Counted from the stretch's first letter, positions 21,695-34,276 are shown. The stretch: DNA of 46,765 bases from Gamarada debralockiae (GCA_002803225.1 NXFV01000511.1:1-46765), one strand, 5' to 3'. The notes: a model not told the origin generated them from the letters alone. Made by a program: numbers and translations.

Positions 21695-22040
21695 TGTTGG
21701 AATGCCTTCGTATGCCTTCGTACTTCTTAGCTTGCTAAGAAGAAGAAGGGACTTCGAAAAGCTTGCCGGACACTTCCAACCCGAAAACCGGGTATAAGTT
21801 AGTCCGGCCCGATTTCATTTCCCGTGACTTTTCATTCGTGACTTTTCGCACGTGACTGTTATCTTAGCCTTATCTATAGATTATGCCTTTGTACTTCTTA
21901 GCAAGCTAAGAAGAAGAAGGGGCTTCGAAAAGCTTACTAGACACTTCCAACACTAAAAACCAGGTATAAGTTACGCCGACTCGATTTCATTTCCTATGAC
22001 TTTTTGTACGTGACTATTATCTTAGTCTTATCTAGGTTAG
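21695..22040. repeat. LTR-like repeat with an internal tandem duplication
   Basis: The sequence starts TGTTGGAATGCC, and an 8-bp inverse, TTCCAACA, occurs at 21945-21952. Inside it, a unit of about 155-170 bp is present twice (about 21711-21876 and 21882-22036). Both carry TATGCCTT[C/T]GTACTTCTTAG, GAAGAAGAAGG and GGTATAAGTTA. The TATAAG and a later AATAAA (about 22057) would suit an LTR promoter and polyadenylation signal. The copies differ mostly by transitions. No flanking target duplication was found, and the right boundary is unclear: an inverted AGTACGAAGGC near 22510 may be the other end of a larger element. Confidence 0.45.
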
Positions 22041-23716
22041 TATCATCTTAAGTCAATAAATAGGTTGATATTCTATAGTTGTTTACTTACTATAGATATA
22101 GTATGAGAAGGCCTTGCTCTTTTCTAGGAGCATATTACAAGCTATCTAGGAGGTATGACAAACTGGGGAGAATAGCTTTATACCACTGCGTTAGCCAGCC
22201 AAAAAGGCACAAAAATTGACTAAAGGGCAATTTGCTATTATATTATATAAGGGTGAGAACCCAACGCCGATACATATCGCGCACGCGCACCTAGGTTTCT
22301 CATAGGAAGTACACTTACTTGTATTTTTTATCTTTTGCTTATTGATAGTTCTTTAGCTAATCATAATATAACTACTTTAAACAATGCGCATGCATGGCGT
22401 GATCATGTGATTTTAACCCTTTTCGCCTAATAATCGCTCTACTATCTTGATATATTTAGGGCTTTTTTAGCCATAACAGCTATTTAACCACTAGCCCTTT
22501 TCTTCTGAGAGTACGAAGGCTTCGTGCGAGCCGCAGGCTAGCACCCATGTTGTTGTTATGAGAACCTTATACTGAGGTGCATAAGGCGCTAGTACAAAAT
22601 AGGTTACGAAAGCTTCAATTCAAAATCTCTACCCTTTCATATGAAGTTCAACCCTTCCCTTATATCTCCATCTTGAATCTAGCGCTTTGGTCTCCGATGA
22701 TTTCTCGGCCACCGAATTCGGAGCTCGTACGTCTCACCAGATATCACCGTACCTATACTACAGACCTGCCAACAGGAATCAGCATATAGACTCTGCAGTT
22801 CCTCCAAGTGACTCGATATAGGGTTCTGATGCACCGCAATCCATCTTGGATAAAGTATCTCATGCCGGAAGAGGCTTCTGTCTTTAGCGGCTTGTTTCGA
22901 TGTTGTCGCAGTCGTTATGCTGCGAGAGTCGCTTTCTGCCATTTCGAATTCAAGATTTTGCTCCGTGAAGTCAGCTATCTTGGATGTTCAGGTTCTCATT
23001 TGAAGATCGTCAAGGTTATACCCGCTGTGAGTGTCCAGCTTAGTATTGGGAGACCTGGGTAACCCTTTGTGGCATAGGCTAGGTGTTGTGCAGTTCTGTT
23101 GTCTTGACCAAATCCGAGCCCTCGCTGCTAGCTATTCCTCCTCCTCGTTGCCGGTCTTGATTTTGATGTGGTAGATGTGACGGTCGCGAACATTGGAATG
23201 TCGTCGGATTTCGCAACTGTTACTAGGAGGTTGCTTGTTGTGCCTATAGTTGTATCCGTTGCAGGAGATTCTTGTTGGCCGGTAGGCTAGCTCATTTTAT
23301 TGGCCAAAATCATTGAGGTTGTATGAGTATTGATTTGCCACGTCAGAGTTGCAATTTCTCGGTGAAAGAAACAATACAGATGCACTTTGTGCAGTGACAA
23401 AGCGATTACCATTAGGCTATCCAAGAATCCATTGTACAAGTACACTTTAGCACTGATGAAGGCCTTGCCAAGACGCAAATTGTCCGGAGACTTCCTTCTT
23501 TCATTCCATCAGAGGGTAGGGCACTCCCGAGAAAAAGACAACACTTGAGATGTGCCTGGTTCGTACACTGATTCATTTCCCAATATATCAGACTTCATGC
23601 CTAGTTTCCAAGGTCGAAAAGGGTGGAAGTATGCCACTTTATCAATTACAATTCAGACTATATCCCTTGTCATGTACTCATTTCCAAGCTCCCCTTGCAT
23701 CAATATCCCATTGACA
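22041..23716. other. AT-rich and degraded stretch
   Basis: 22041-22560 is AT-rich, transposon-like DNA. Between 22577 and 23300 several short open frames occur without recognisable motifs. On the minus strand about 23304-23143 a Thr/Ser-rich frame interrupted by a TAG resembles a worn gene fragment. Confidence 0.3.
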
Positions 23717-25583
23717 TTAAGTACCCTCATATGGTTGTATTGGCTGGTTTGCAGGCATCTCGTGAGCTTGAAGATGCTGCGGAGGGTAATTCCCATACTG
23801 TCCTTGCCCCATAGTATTCTGTCCCTGCATCTCAGCCATATTTTGCGGATATCCACCTTGAAGGCTTTGGGGGCTCGCTGCTCTGGGATCATGCCCTTGT
23901 GGTGGCGGACTTGATGCACCGTAACCATATCCGGGCGGTGGAGTATATGCGTGATAACCCTGATGTGCTTGTTGTGGCTGCTGGTATTCAGTAGATTGTT
24001 GCCACTGTCCTGTGTTCCGTAAATTGGCGTTGGTACTGGTCGGGCTGACGGGCTCGACTGTATTCGCGCCAGTACTTGGTTGTGAGACGTGATACGCTGC
24101 CGCCCCGGTTACTCCGACTGCTGCTAGTTCCTTGGCAGGACCATAGAATGTTGCTCGTGGATCCACATACATACTCGGCTGGTTGCTACCGGCTGGACCC
24201 GGATTCGTCGTGTCTTTGTCTTTTTTGGAACGTCGCCACCAGATTATAAAGAAGATGAGGGCAGCAATAGCTGCTGCTCCAAGAACAGCGCCAATACCAA
24301 TCCCCGCCTTTGCTCCAGTGGATAGGCCACCATTAGCGACAATTGGCGAGGGAATTGGAGTGTTTGATCCGCTTCCGCTCGCCGATGCAACTGTTCCAGT
24401 CCCGACCGTAATGGTTCCTGAGATAGCAACAGTCACTACAATCGTACTGACGACCTGGGATGTTGTTTGGGCGTTGAGAAATAAAGTGCTCGTAACAATG
24501 TTGGTCACTATGTTTGTAACATAGACAGTCTGAGCTGATGAAACGACCGAAGTGTAGAACGAGGTGACTGTGGCGTAGGCAGTTTCGTAGACAGTGCTCG
24601 TAACAGCTCTCTCGACCACAAGCCCCCGTTCAGCAAGCTTCTCTGCCAGTATATCAAGTCTCTTGTCTTTTTTGACATATACTTTCGGCGGTCCCAAGCT
24701 CAGAGGGGCTTGTACAGCCGATGTCGTAGGAAGAACGGGCACTGTGATCGGAGATCCAACATCAGCAGTCCGCTTGGCGGCAGGTTTGATAGTCGTAGTA
24801 GTTGTGCTGGTCACATAGTTCACAGAAGTCGCAGTCGCTACCGTCGAGACGGTTACTACTGCTGTTGAAAAAACAGTGGATTGAATAATGCTTGTCGCCG
24901 GGTTGAAGATAGTGTTGAAGGCAGTCGAATATTGAGTACTGTAGATCGTGTTTGTGACTGTAGTATAATAACTATTTATTCGGTCAGAAAATGTGGCAGC
25001 ATGGGCAAAATGTAGGCTTACACCGGACTAGAGCAGACCCCATCAGTGCAGGTATCCCCATTAGCACAACACTTCCTGGTCGTTAGCCTTCTTGACATAT
25101 CAGCCGCAGAGAGATTGTAATCACGGTGTTCAGATTGCAGCAAAATGTTCCTGCCCCACAACATAAGCCAGGGTTGCTATTGCAACACGAGAATCCTGGA
25201 TAGCAGCACCATTTTGTGTAGCAGCATGTCGTGGTCGAGTAGCAGCAAAAGGCGGAGCCTTCATATTCACAAGCTACGGGCATAATAGTTGACGGACAGA
25301 CGGCCTGCCTCTCAGCCAGAGGCCACACGAACCGACCTACCTCCGCAGGTAGCGCCATGGGAGCTTGACCACCCGGGCCAACCAACACGTCAAGCTCAAC
25401 TTGCCAATCATTCACGAGATTTTGAACCTCATCCTTGCAGGTGATGTTGAGTGTTTCGAATCGTGATTCGAGATGTGGAAATGTCGGAACATCATCGCTA
25501 GCACCCGAAAGTCGAGCTACGAGAAATGATACGATACCAAGTCTCAGAGCACCAGCTCTGTAACTTAGACCCAGTACAGCCAT
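23717..25583 (-). CDS. Secreted-domain, single-pass surface protein with cysteine-rich ectodomain
   Basis: Three exons fit: 25583-25125, 25071-25022 and 24971-23717 (587 residues). The first acceptor (an AAG four bases after a CAG) is inferred from reading frame and is less sure. The N-terminus is signal-peptide-like. Residues about 100-165 contain repeated adjacent cysteine pairs (FCCYS, TTCCYTKWCCYPG, SCCNS, GLCCGAG, TFCCN), followed by TCTDGVC. A long Thr/Ser/Val-rich stalk (YYTTVTNTIYST...) then leads to one transmembrane helix (about 391-413, with a GxGxGAVLGAAA start and a WWRR stop-transfer end) and a Pro/Gln/Gly/Tyr-rich cytosolic tail. This is the architecture of fungal cell-surface sensors (Mid2/Wsc-like in layout, not in sequence). 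A cell-wall sensing role is inference. Confidence 0.7.
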
Positions 25584-26420
25584 TTTTCCCTAGATGTTCA
25601 TGGAGGGGCAAAGCAAAATATGCTGAGGCTGGGAAATGGAGGAGCAAGAACTTTATGGAAAGGAAATCACGTCTTCTGGCCGAACAAACTTGGCAATTCA
25701 TGAAAATCATGCTGGTCTGATCTTAGTCTGTCAGCTGGAGAAGTGGGAAAAAGAAAGAAGGCTGTGGCTTGAAGGATTGGGAGAGACATCATGACCTTCC
25801 AATCGTTTCACGCCCAGATCAACGGGCTGAGATATTGATGGGGCAAGTTCGAAGTACCTCATAGGCCCTCGAAAATGGTGGTGGTGATGAAGGCAATTAT
25901 GGCTTTACTTGGTAGCTGGAAGTGGAAATGGGTTTCAATTCATCACCCGTGTGTCTCACTGGAGAATCCCGTGTCTGCATGTCTTGCGACGAAGAATCGC
26001 ATCCTATCACGTTGCGGCTTCTTCATCATGACTGGGGCCCTTTCGCATTTGTTCCTCTATTGCGGATGAATATGAGTCTGAAGAGGTGTAAAAAAAAGGT
26101 ACATATTGAACTTGGTGATGTTTGTTCGAGGGAGGAAGACTTCAGTGTTTGAAGTAGCAGCCGCACTTGCTAATAAACAGTGTTCCGTCCTGGGTTTCGG
26201 GCTATTGGCTCTATTTTCCTAAAAATAACGGTAGAGACTTCGGTTCCAGAATGTTGCTCTCTTGCCTGTTCCCTGCGAGGCAAAATATCAAAAGAGCCGT
26301 TTCTCTCTCGAGGTCGGGATACTGATTGTATCTTAAAATCTGAGGAGCGTCTGGCAGAATTGCGGGGAACGAATTGAAGATGGCTGAGATCCCTGCCTCA
26401 GCTGATGCACGCCGCCCGAA
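25584..26420. promoter_or_regulatory. Upstream region of the surface-protein gene
   Basis: No gene recognised. The first few hundred bases should hold the promoter of the minus-strand surface protein. Confidence 0.3.
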
Positions 26421-27053
26421 ATGGATAATGATAACCCCGCTCTAGCCTTACCGAACCTCAGCTGCCTACATTTCTCTGAGACATTTTCCAGATTTGATAG
26501 AATCCCGTTCCCGACGATCCAAAGTCCGTTAAACAGCATCGCCGATACCTTCCAGCACTTTGCAGAGTGTCCGCTTCGCACAAATAGCGATAATCAATAC
26601 TACGTCAAACCCCTTCACTTCAAAAGCGCCCTAGCAATTCCTCCCGACTTCCAACTCCTCCCGCTTGCAGATACGCTTCTGCCTACTAAGGCTCAATGTC
26701 TCTTGTCCGAGAACGAATGCGATAAGATAAGGACTCTTCAGGTGCCTCAAACTACAACAAAGACAACTATCTGCGAAACCACCACTATTCTACAGGGATG
26801 CCAGCACGATAAGGAGTGGCAGAAACAATCCAACTATGAAATTGTACCCCATCTTTCACAATTTCGCAACTTGGATGTAGTATTTGTTATTTTGGATATG
26901 AAGTTGAGCGATGAGCACACGGGTGATGAAAGATTGGTAGCACCTGAGACCAAAGCAGAGCTTAAGCAGAGCGAGAAGTACATGCCGCATATCAAAGCCT
27001 TTCTCAACACCTGCCAAGAACGATCGCCAGTTGGGAACTTCCTCTCGTCGTAG
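26421..27053 (+). CDS. Hypothetical protein, 210 residues
   Basis: An uninterrupted frame starting with ATG (MDNDNPALALPNLSCLHF...) runs for 210 codons. Its composition is ordinary, with a hydrophobic patch near residue 150 (LDVVFVILDMKL) and a charged C-terminal part. No motif is recognised, nor a signal peptide or clear transmembrane helix. It stops 120 bp before an oxygenase relic on the same strand. It may be a short real gene, an exon of one, or a chance frame. Confidence 0.3.
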   Translation: MDNDNPALALPNLSCLHFSETFSRFDRIPFPTIQSPLNSIADTFQHFAECPLRTNSDNQYYVKPLHFKSALAIPPDFQLLPLADTLLPTKAQCLLSENECDKIRTLQVPQTTTKTTICETTTILQGCQHDKEWQKQSNYEIVPHLSQFRNLDVVFVILDMKLSDEHTGDERLVAPETKAELKQSEKYMPHIKAFLNTCQERSPVGNFLSS

Positions 27054-27179
27054 GGACTATGGTTCGAAGGGGAATCTAGGAGGAGAATTCGGTGCATTAA
27101 GGTTGGATTGAGGAACAAGATTGGATACTGGTAGATGGAACGTACAGCGTCAATGGAGATTACCATTGAAGGCAAGCCA

Positions 27180-27480
27180 AATTCAAGCCAGTTCATGCAT
27201 CAGCTCTTGAGAATCAGGAGGTGACGCGTCTCAGCGCTCATACCGATTTCGATTCCTTGACTTTGCTATTTCAAAACGATTGCGGTGGTCTGGAAATCCA
27301 GAAGCCTGGGCATCCAGAGGAATTCATTCATGCGGAACCAATTCCAAATGCACTGGTCATGAATATAGGCGATGTTCTGATGCGATGGAGCAGTTACACG
27401 GTAGCACCGCGATCGTCGAGCTCAGGAGGCCTCGGACTAAAACCAACACCGCTCCAAAGACTAGCCCAGATATAGTTGTA
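27180..27480 (+). pseudogene. 2-oxoglutarate/Fe(II) oxygenase (isopenicillin-N-synthase-like) fragment
   Basis: The stretch encodes VHASALENQEVTRLSAHTDF, then DSLTLLFQNDCGGLEIQ and NALVMNIGDVLMRW, the core of the 2OG-Fe(II) oxygenase fold. AHTDF supplies the first iron ligands (H-x-D). The frame is lost just after MRWS, where the family normally continues to the distal histidine in a 'STxHRV' motif, and the N-terminal half is absent (a stop precedes the fragment). It is a remnant, not a working enzyme. Confidence 0.7.
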
Positions 27481-27923
27481 TTCAAAACACTCTCCGACTC
27501 ACCCAGCTACCTATACCATGAGCTCTCAATCTTGCTCACGATACCGCCACATCCAAATATTATATCTGCGTCCTACATCTCATCACCAAAAAGGTACGCT
27601 TCGGGTCCAAAATCGCTATCATAGGCTTCACCCTCATAGAGGCTCACTGAGAGATATTCTTCCGAAATGAAGTCTCCAAGGTTCATTGCATCGCAACCAG
27701 GATGGAGAGTACCACTTACTGTCCTAGAGTGTGGAGGCGTTTTCTTTAAAGTGTGCTGGGTGCTCTTTCCTTATATTGCATTCGAACTAAGCAATTGAAA
27801 TTTGTTGGAGGGTTGGCAGCCCAGCCCGATCACGGGATGCAACGCTAAGAGATAAATATGGGTTCTGTAACTTAGATTCTTTTCTACCTTAATTGCTTTA
27901 AAAATTGTAATACGTTTGCTCTC

Positions 27924-28161
27924 CTCGGCTCAGGTAAAAGCGGCCGCCGCTCACGTCTAGAGACTAAAAACGAAGCCAGCGAAAATGAGATTAGTGTCTG
28001 ACTTTCGTGGCAGTTCAACACGACTTTTTTTTCACCTTTCTCCCAAGGTCGGTTAAGAAAGCCTGGCCGCTTCAACTCAGGCACTAATCACCCTCGGCAA
28101 CCTGAGCAGTTCCTAAGTAGTACCACTCATGTATTTGATGTCCCAAGGACTTAACCAATAA
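27924..28161 (+). repeat. Foldback repeat family, copy A
   Basis: First of four dispersed copies. It begins CTCGGCTCAGGTAAAAGCGG, includes an AGAGACTAAAAACG block, a GGTTAAGAAAGCCTGGCCGC block and an ACCCTCGGC block, and shares with copy B a final AAGGACTTAACCAATAA-like end. The left AAAAGCGGCC and right GGCCGCTTC are inverted relative to each other, giving a foldback shape. No protein is encoded. Confidence 0.7.
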
Positions 28162-28461
28162 ATCTGGATGCTGGCCTGACGCCTCATCATATCATTTTTA
28201 TTAAGTTTGATGATTATCCCTAGGAAGCTAAACAGGCTCCCAAGGCTCCCAAACCTAACCCTTATGAAAATCGATTTACGTTATGCCATGGGTCATTACC
28301 CACGGCAATAGGGTATGGAGGTCTTATTCAAGGAGAGGAATACCCAACTACTTACCTATTTCTAATTTTCTTTTCCAGACACTACACGCACATATCATGC
28401 ATCTTATTTCTCAATTTTGTCCTAACTTATCTATACTCTTGCTATTGCTGGACCTTTTACA

Positions 28462-28720
28462 ATGCCCAAGCGCAAATCACTAGAAGATTTCTTTAAGAGA
28501 GCCTGTGAGAATAGTTCTGAGAACAATAAACATATTATCAATAGAGAAGAAGCGAAGAAAAAGCCTCGACTAGCTACTTAGAAGGGATATGCTCGTATGA
28601 TGGCTCTATAGAAGCAGTAAGATCTCTATAATCCAAAAGCGAGACACTTGTAATACTTATTCCCTTTACTAAATAGGCATGAGCTCGAAAATCCTGGTAT
28701 CACCTTACACGATATAAGGG
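28462..28720 (+). mobile_element. Degraded transposon protein start
   Basis: From an ATG at 28462 the frame reads MPKRKSLEDFFKRACENSS and then meets TAG stops where Gln or Trp would be expected. A basic start followed by 'LEDFF' resembles the N-terminus of some fungal hAT-like transposases. The family assignment is tentative. Confidence 0.35.
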
Positions 28721-28939
28721 ACGTTGCAGGACTTTGCTAGATACATAGCATATAGCATCGAAGGGCATGGCGATCTTATAGTATATATGAGTATAATTGT
28801 CTCGTATTTGAAGGACTTTTCTGGCGGCTTGAGGGAGCATGGCTTCCCGGAACTGGGCAAAAAGTTGACTAGGAGCACGAGAAATGTACAGGCTCCCCTA
28901 TGCCCTGTATTACGAATTATAATCGCTAATATGATTTAG

Positions 28940-29250
28940 TTTGTACAGGGCCCTCTTCTAGAAGAGCTCAAAATAGCACGTCGAAAGGTGAGAGGAGATA
29001 CGGTACAGTGGTTCACTTCAAACACCTCGGAACGCAGCTCTATCGGGGCTAGTGCACAGTCATCTGCAAGACCCACAACGCTGTCCGTGGCATTACAGGT
29101 TGATCGATCCACAATTAATGTCATATTTCCAGATACAGCTGCCGCTATCGAAGCAGAGAAAATCAAAATTACTCAGGCGCTGGGATTATGGCATGAGCAG
29201 CCAAGCGGGAACCTTTCTACTAGATTTATGCTAAAACCAGGATATTGAAA
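28940..29250 (+). pseudogene. Coding-like relic of unknown family
   Basis: The frame runs through PLLEELKIARRKVRGDTVQW and on to RPTTLSVALQVDRSTINVIF before a stop at 29248. It looks like genuine protein sequence (balanced composition, helical periodicity) but has no start in a good context and no recognisable domain. It may belong with the fragment at 29728. Confidence 0.25.
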
Positions 29251-29727
29251 CGGCCAGCAGATCACCACAATTGTTCTCTAACGCCCTTCCTCTCCTATAA
29301 CTCCCCGATGAGGCATCCAAACACGGCGTGCCTTTCTCCCAAGCTACGTCACCCTTCCATTTGTCAATATCTGATAGCCTTTATTCCACGTCTTCATCAG
29401 ATGGATTTCGAAACGACCGGCTCTGGGGGCCAAGTAGGTTAACCTCAATAAGTACTGCGACAGACTGGCCAACCCCCGTTTCTGGCTCGCACTGATCTCC
29501 TATTAGAATGGTTAATATACCCCAGGATATGCGAAATTCTTCAATCGATGCAGTGGATTGGTATCGCAAATCTCCTCAACTGATATCACCAACATCAACC
29601 TAACAACTCCTAGACGTTTCTAGTTCCTCAGGGGTGTATCACCAGATTCCTGCAGCTAAAAAATCTCGTAAGCTATCCTAAGTCGTCAAACCAAAGTGCG
29701 ACACCTAGAAGTCATCCATTTCCCACA

Positions 29728-29958
29728 ATGAGAGAAAATCTCCTACACAAAATGGCAAACGACTATTCTCTCATTAGGTTCATTCACATATGCTCTAACC
29801 AAAACACGTGGATCAGCGTCCAAGCAATTTTCGATACTAGCACCGACGAGAACTGGATATCTCCTAAGATTGCTGATCGTCTACAACTATTACTTTCAGC
29901 TAAAGCCACTTCTAAAGATATTGGCCTTAATGACAACTGTGACTGCTACGTGGAGTAG
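29728..29958 (+). pseudogene. Aspartyl-protease-like fragment
   Basis: The 76-codon frame contains VQAIFDTSTDENWISPKIADRL. This matches the start of retropepsin-like folds ('FDTGxxxNxIS'), except that the catalytic DTG reads DTS. Such folds occur in retrotransposon polyproteins and in fungal proteins of unknown role. The frame ends soon afterwards and coding-like sequence continues in another frame to about 30097, suggesting decay. Confidence 0.4.
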
Positions 29959-30184
29959 CGTCGCCGCAGAGTTAACAACCAAGAATGTAGATATCAAGTC
30001 TGAAGAGAATACTGCGAGGGTGGTGCATGGATATAATACGGATCACGAGAACCAACGGCATCAGTCCGTCCGAGATTCTGGATTCGGTGAGATTTGATTT
30101 AGAATTCATCCTACGGATGGCAAGGGGGGGTTTCTGTTTTGTAGAGCATTTAACAACCTTGAAGCTAGCCTTGATTGTCCGCAT

Positions 30185-31046
30185 CTGACATTTGGTTTTA
30201 AATTACTGTATAGGGATAAGTTGAGCCTTTCGCAAATGGGAGATTCACAAGTTTTCGTTCTACATCACTAAGGGATTAGAGGACGAGACTGTTTTTTCTC
30301 ATACTCTGCTTCTTTCACCACAGCATTTTGACCAGCCGTTCCATGACAACTGAAATGGCAACCAGTTTCGAAATAATGGTATTCACCAAGAATAATTAAT
30401 GCGGAATGGGTTGAGATCAATTTGAGGCAATACTAAAATAATTTAGTCTTCCTGATTCAACATGAAACTTAGAGGAAAGAAGGTGCTCTGAAAAGCTACT
30501 TTACAAGGGCAGGCGACAATCTATAAGCGAATATAGATTTGAATAAACACAACCAACGAGACAAGCTTCCAACAAAGATTTTCTGTCGTCCTGCAGTGAA
30601 GTATTCGTGGTTCGATCTCCGCTCTGAGCCTGCGGTAAATGCACTTTTGGCGTTCTGTCATCCACGGCTGTTCGGGCTCGGGTGTGCGATTTTGGAGGAG
30701 TAAAAGGAGCGCCCACCCCGAGCTGCTTCTAGAATCGACTTATCGATTCAACGATATAGCCTGATGTATGCAATATCCCATGCAGAAATGTCGGGCATCC
30801 GGCCCAGAAACAGCTTAACAATACCGATATAGCCCCCCGGCTAGCAGACATAATCCTCGTCACCTGCACGCTGCTTCGCTTGAAAGGGGAATATATATCG
30901 AATTTTGAAGAGAACAGTTCTAGTACTACAGTATATAACCTCTTTGAATTGCCTTTTGCTTCCAAGAATTATTGGTGAGTATCATCAAACACATCATCTT
31001 CATAAATTCATAGTCTCATCAAATTCATACAATTCAATCACCGTGT
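30185..31046. other. Intergenic stretch, no gene recognised
   Basis: Only short frames without motifs. It holds the 3' flank of the ankyrin gene. Confidence 0.35.
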
Positions 31047-34000
31047 TCAAGACGCCCATTCCTGAAGAATTGTTGGGGATGATTTCGCCCCGGCGCCGAC
31101 TGCAAGGGATATACAGAGCATGATCTGAGCATATAACTTCTCATCCTCCACAGCCTTCTTCGAAGCATCCCATCCACCCTGGACAACACCGAACCTTCCC
31201 TTGGCGCGAGCGTGAATATTAGCCCCGTGACTTAACAGGAATTTCGTCGCTGCCCTGCTACCCAACTTGACAGCGAAGTGCAATGCCGTTTCACCACGGC
31301 GATTCCGCCTGTTGACATCAGCTCCGGCGTCGAAAAGTCTGGTTAAGATTCGAGTAGTTGTGTCGTCATCTTCAGCGGCATGAGCGTTGGTAACGAATGC
31401 CATGAGAGGCGTGTTGCCGTCCTTGTCGTAATTGTTGGGATTGACACCTGCCTCCAACAAGTTGTCTAGGTACTGCTCTCGCAAACATTCCACTTTTGCA
31501 GATTGCAGTTCGGGAGTATTGGCTTCCGTTGACTGGTCTTTAGGCGTAGGAAGAATGAAGTCAACCTCCGCTAAGCAATGGAGGCCATTCCGTCCCCGAG
31601 AATCCTCGAACCATGGCACTTCTCCAGCTTGTCTTATGGATTTTAGTAAATCGGAGTGGTACGCATATTGTTGTAAATCCTCTAACGTTTCTATATGGTA
31701 GTGCTTCTCATAATTCTGGAGATATTGGGTTCCTTTGGATGTTGAGATCGTGGATGGCTTTGGGTGTTGAGGACGGACAATGTAGCCTTTGGTTTCGCAA
31801 GTTAAACCAAATGTCCGCCGGTATTCTATATCTGCATCTGGATCGAACCCCAGCAATTGAGGGCCTAAGTGGTTCATCTGGTCCAAGAGGGTAAATCCAA
31901 GGTTGTCACGCGTGGTGGGCAAGACGAAGCCAAGGGAGTGTAACTTCCTGATGACCGTGATAAGGTAGAGCTGAGGAAGCCAGGGCCTGGTAAGATGATG
32001 CAGACTCGTCTGCCCATGATGGTCGTGCTGACCAAATTTGAAACCGCGCACACTGAGAATCCCCAGTAACACGCAAATATCATTGTATTCAGTCGGTGCA
32101 TGTACTAAATGCAGAAATGTCTGACCAGCTGAGTTCGTAACATTTATATCGGCACCCTTCGTGATCAATTCCATCAGGTACTTGACTGGCGAACACAAGG
32201 AAGCAGCAACGTGGAGGATCGAGTTGCCAAATGCGTCCAATCCATTTGTCTTTGGTGATACTATCCGGCGATAGATGATCCGCATCTTGGCAAAAGTGTG
32301 TAGCTGGAGAGACTCGCTGAGAAAAAATCTCTGGGTAGGGCATTCGTGTTGACAAAGTAAACCATCGCAACGACAGTGACCAAGTATACTTTGATTGACT
32401 ATTTGCGACCAGCAAAACAGATGGAAGGCACCTGGAAGGGTCACTGAAGGTCTCTTCGCTTTTGATGGTAGCACCAATGGTGTCCTCAACGCGGACAAGC
32501 TTGTTGGTGCCCCAAATGTGCTCATCACAGAGGGTGAAGATACCTTGCTTGATCTCCACGATGATTTCGTAGTTGAAACGAACGATCTTGGCGAACTGGA
32601 TAGGGTGAACCGCTCTAAAAGAGAGTTGATGTCCCCCAAACAAGATTCAGAATACTTGAATGAGAGGCGTTCGTTCAGACCCGCGAAGCCTGAGTGTTTC
32701 TCTCGAGAAGGCTCTTCTCCATTGCATAATGAACTCTTTGATTTCGGGTCATTCGTGAAGATTGTGTTTCCGCTGAGCGGAAGGTCTCCTGATGTGAAAA
32801 TGGGTTCGACAGTAGAAAGAGTAGGATCAACATCAATATCAAGATCAAATTGTATGGATCCAGAGTGATTTCCAGCGGTTGACAAGCGGTCGGGACGTCT
32901 TACGCGAGGTATGACTGATGTTGTTGGAGTGCGGTTTGCGTAGAGTGAAGGCACTTCTAAATGGATGGACTGAATACCCTTGTTCGGTAACGGCCTCTCG
33001 CAATGTGAAGGACAGTCGTCCAGATCCACCAGTGACTCTTCCGCTATTTGTGGTAGAGAATCGTGACCTAACAGCGAGGTGGGAGAAGAATCGAAAAGAC
33101 GAAATGCCGATGCCTCCTCCCTGAGGCCCTGTGCCCTCTTTCGAGATAAACTTGAGTCCGGTCCAGAGGAATCCTCTAACGATGGCCATATCTCATCCGC
33201 AGAATTGCCGACTATTTGAGGAGGCAATGGCGTTGATTCAGGAGACGAGCTGGTCGAGAAGTCTCCAGGACGAAGTTCAAAGTTCCAGAATGGCCATTCT
33301 AAATTCTCGTAGTTGTCATCCAAGTTGGTAGGCAGCTCTCTCTCAATCTGTGGTTGGGGACAGGATCTTAACTGAACCGTAGGAAGAACATCGTAAGTCA
33401 ATTCAGGAGGCCATGATACTGAGTCTATGACTAGTCCAGAGTCTTGCTGTACCGCATGGCAATCTCGAGGGTGAGGGTTTTGGAGAGAGTGAGCGGGGAC
33501 ACTAGAGTCTAATTGTCCACTGGAATTGGAGACACCATTATCTGACGTATCTCCCACCGCACAAAAGTCGGCATGTTCTGTCCCATTTTGAGGCCTCTGA
33601 TTTATATGTGAACTTCGCCGGTTCCTTCGCAGATCTCTGCACTCACGTATTACGTGCAGTCGTGTTTTTGTGATGTGGGCCCCTAGTCGAATTTTGTTTG
33701 GTCGTGGCTGTAGGATGAGAGAGAGCTGTGTGTTGACGTCCCGCTGCCTGAAAATCCCAAGTCAGATATTGATGAATACAAGAGGAGGAAACCAAGACTA
33801 ACTTTGGGGTAAACCCTTTCTCATGGAGGATCTTGGCAATTTCGCGGACCTCTAAATTAGTCATCAAATATAATCGAGTAAGTTTTCGTAATCGTGTGGG
33901 AGTCCAGCCATTTTTTGGGCGGCCCATCACCCGTCGTCGTTTCGACCCAGTGTTCGTTTCTTGTGTTTCCCGCACATGTTTCCTTTTGCGTTTGCCAGGC

Positions 34001-34203
34001 TTGCTGTGGTTACAAGTCGGAGATGGAGGGGTCGTCGACAGGATCGAATCCTCAGAGCTAAAGATCGACGACTTTGTGGTGGATGGTGTCGTACCGGTAG
34101 GTGATGGAAGTCCAGGTGAATGGATTGTAAGGTGATGAACTGTCGCTAGTGACGACATTGCTGCTTTGTTGGTACCTGAGGCTTCAAGCCTTGGTGCGCC
34201 CAT
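31047..34203 (-). CDS. Clr5-like helical N-terminus plus ankyrin-repeat protein
   Basis: Two exons (34203-33803 and 33747-31047; intron of 55 nt, gttagt...ttcag) join in frame to 1033 residues. The intron cuts the N-terminal domain, which after the basic patches GKRKRKH and SKRRR reads GWTPTRLRKLTRLYLMTN and continues EIAKILHEKGFTPK, then QRDVNTQL. This is the Clr5-like helical domain often found in front of repeats in ascomycetes; it is probably DNA- or protein-binding. A long Ser/Pro-rich, likely disordered middle follows. From about residue 635 come ankyrin repeats: GNSILHVAASL, GQTFLHLVHAP, RNGLHCLAE, GNTPLMAFV and GETALHFAVKLG. Starting at the GTG-proximal part of exon 2 would lose the Clr5-like domain, so the two-exon model is preferred. 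A nuclear regulatory role is inference. Confidence 0.8.
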
Positions 34204-34276
34204 GGGGTTTGGGCCGGCTGGTGGTTGATGGCAACGGAGACTCGATCGTTAGACGGCGAAAAAGACGATCACATTG

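Noticed and set aside
33557..33643. Start of the ankyrin protein at the GTG at 33557
   Set aside because: The frame is open further upstream and joins a Clr5-like exon across good splice sites.
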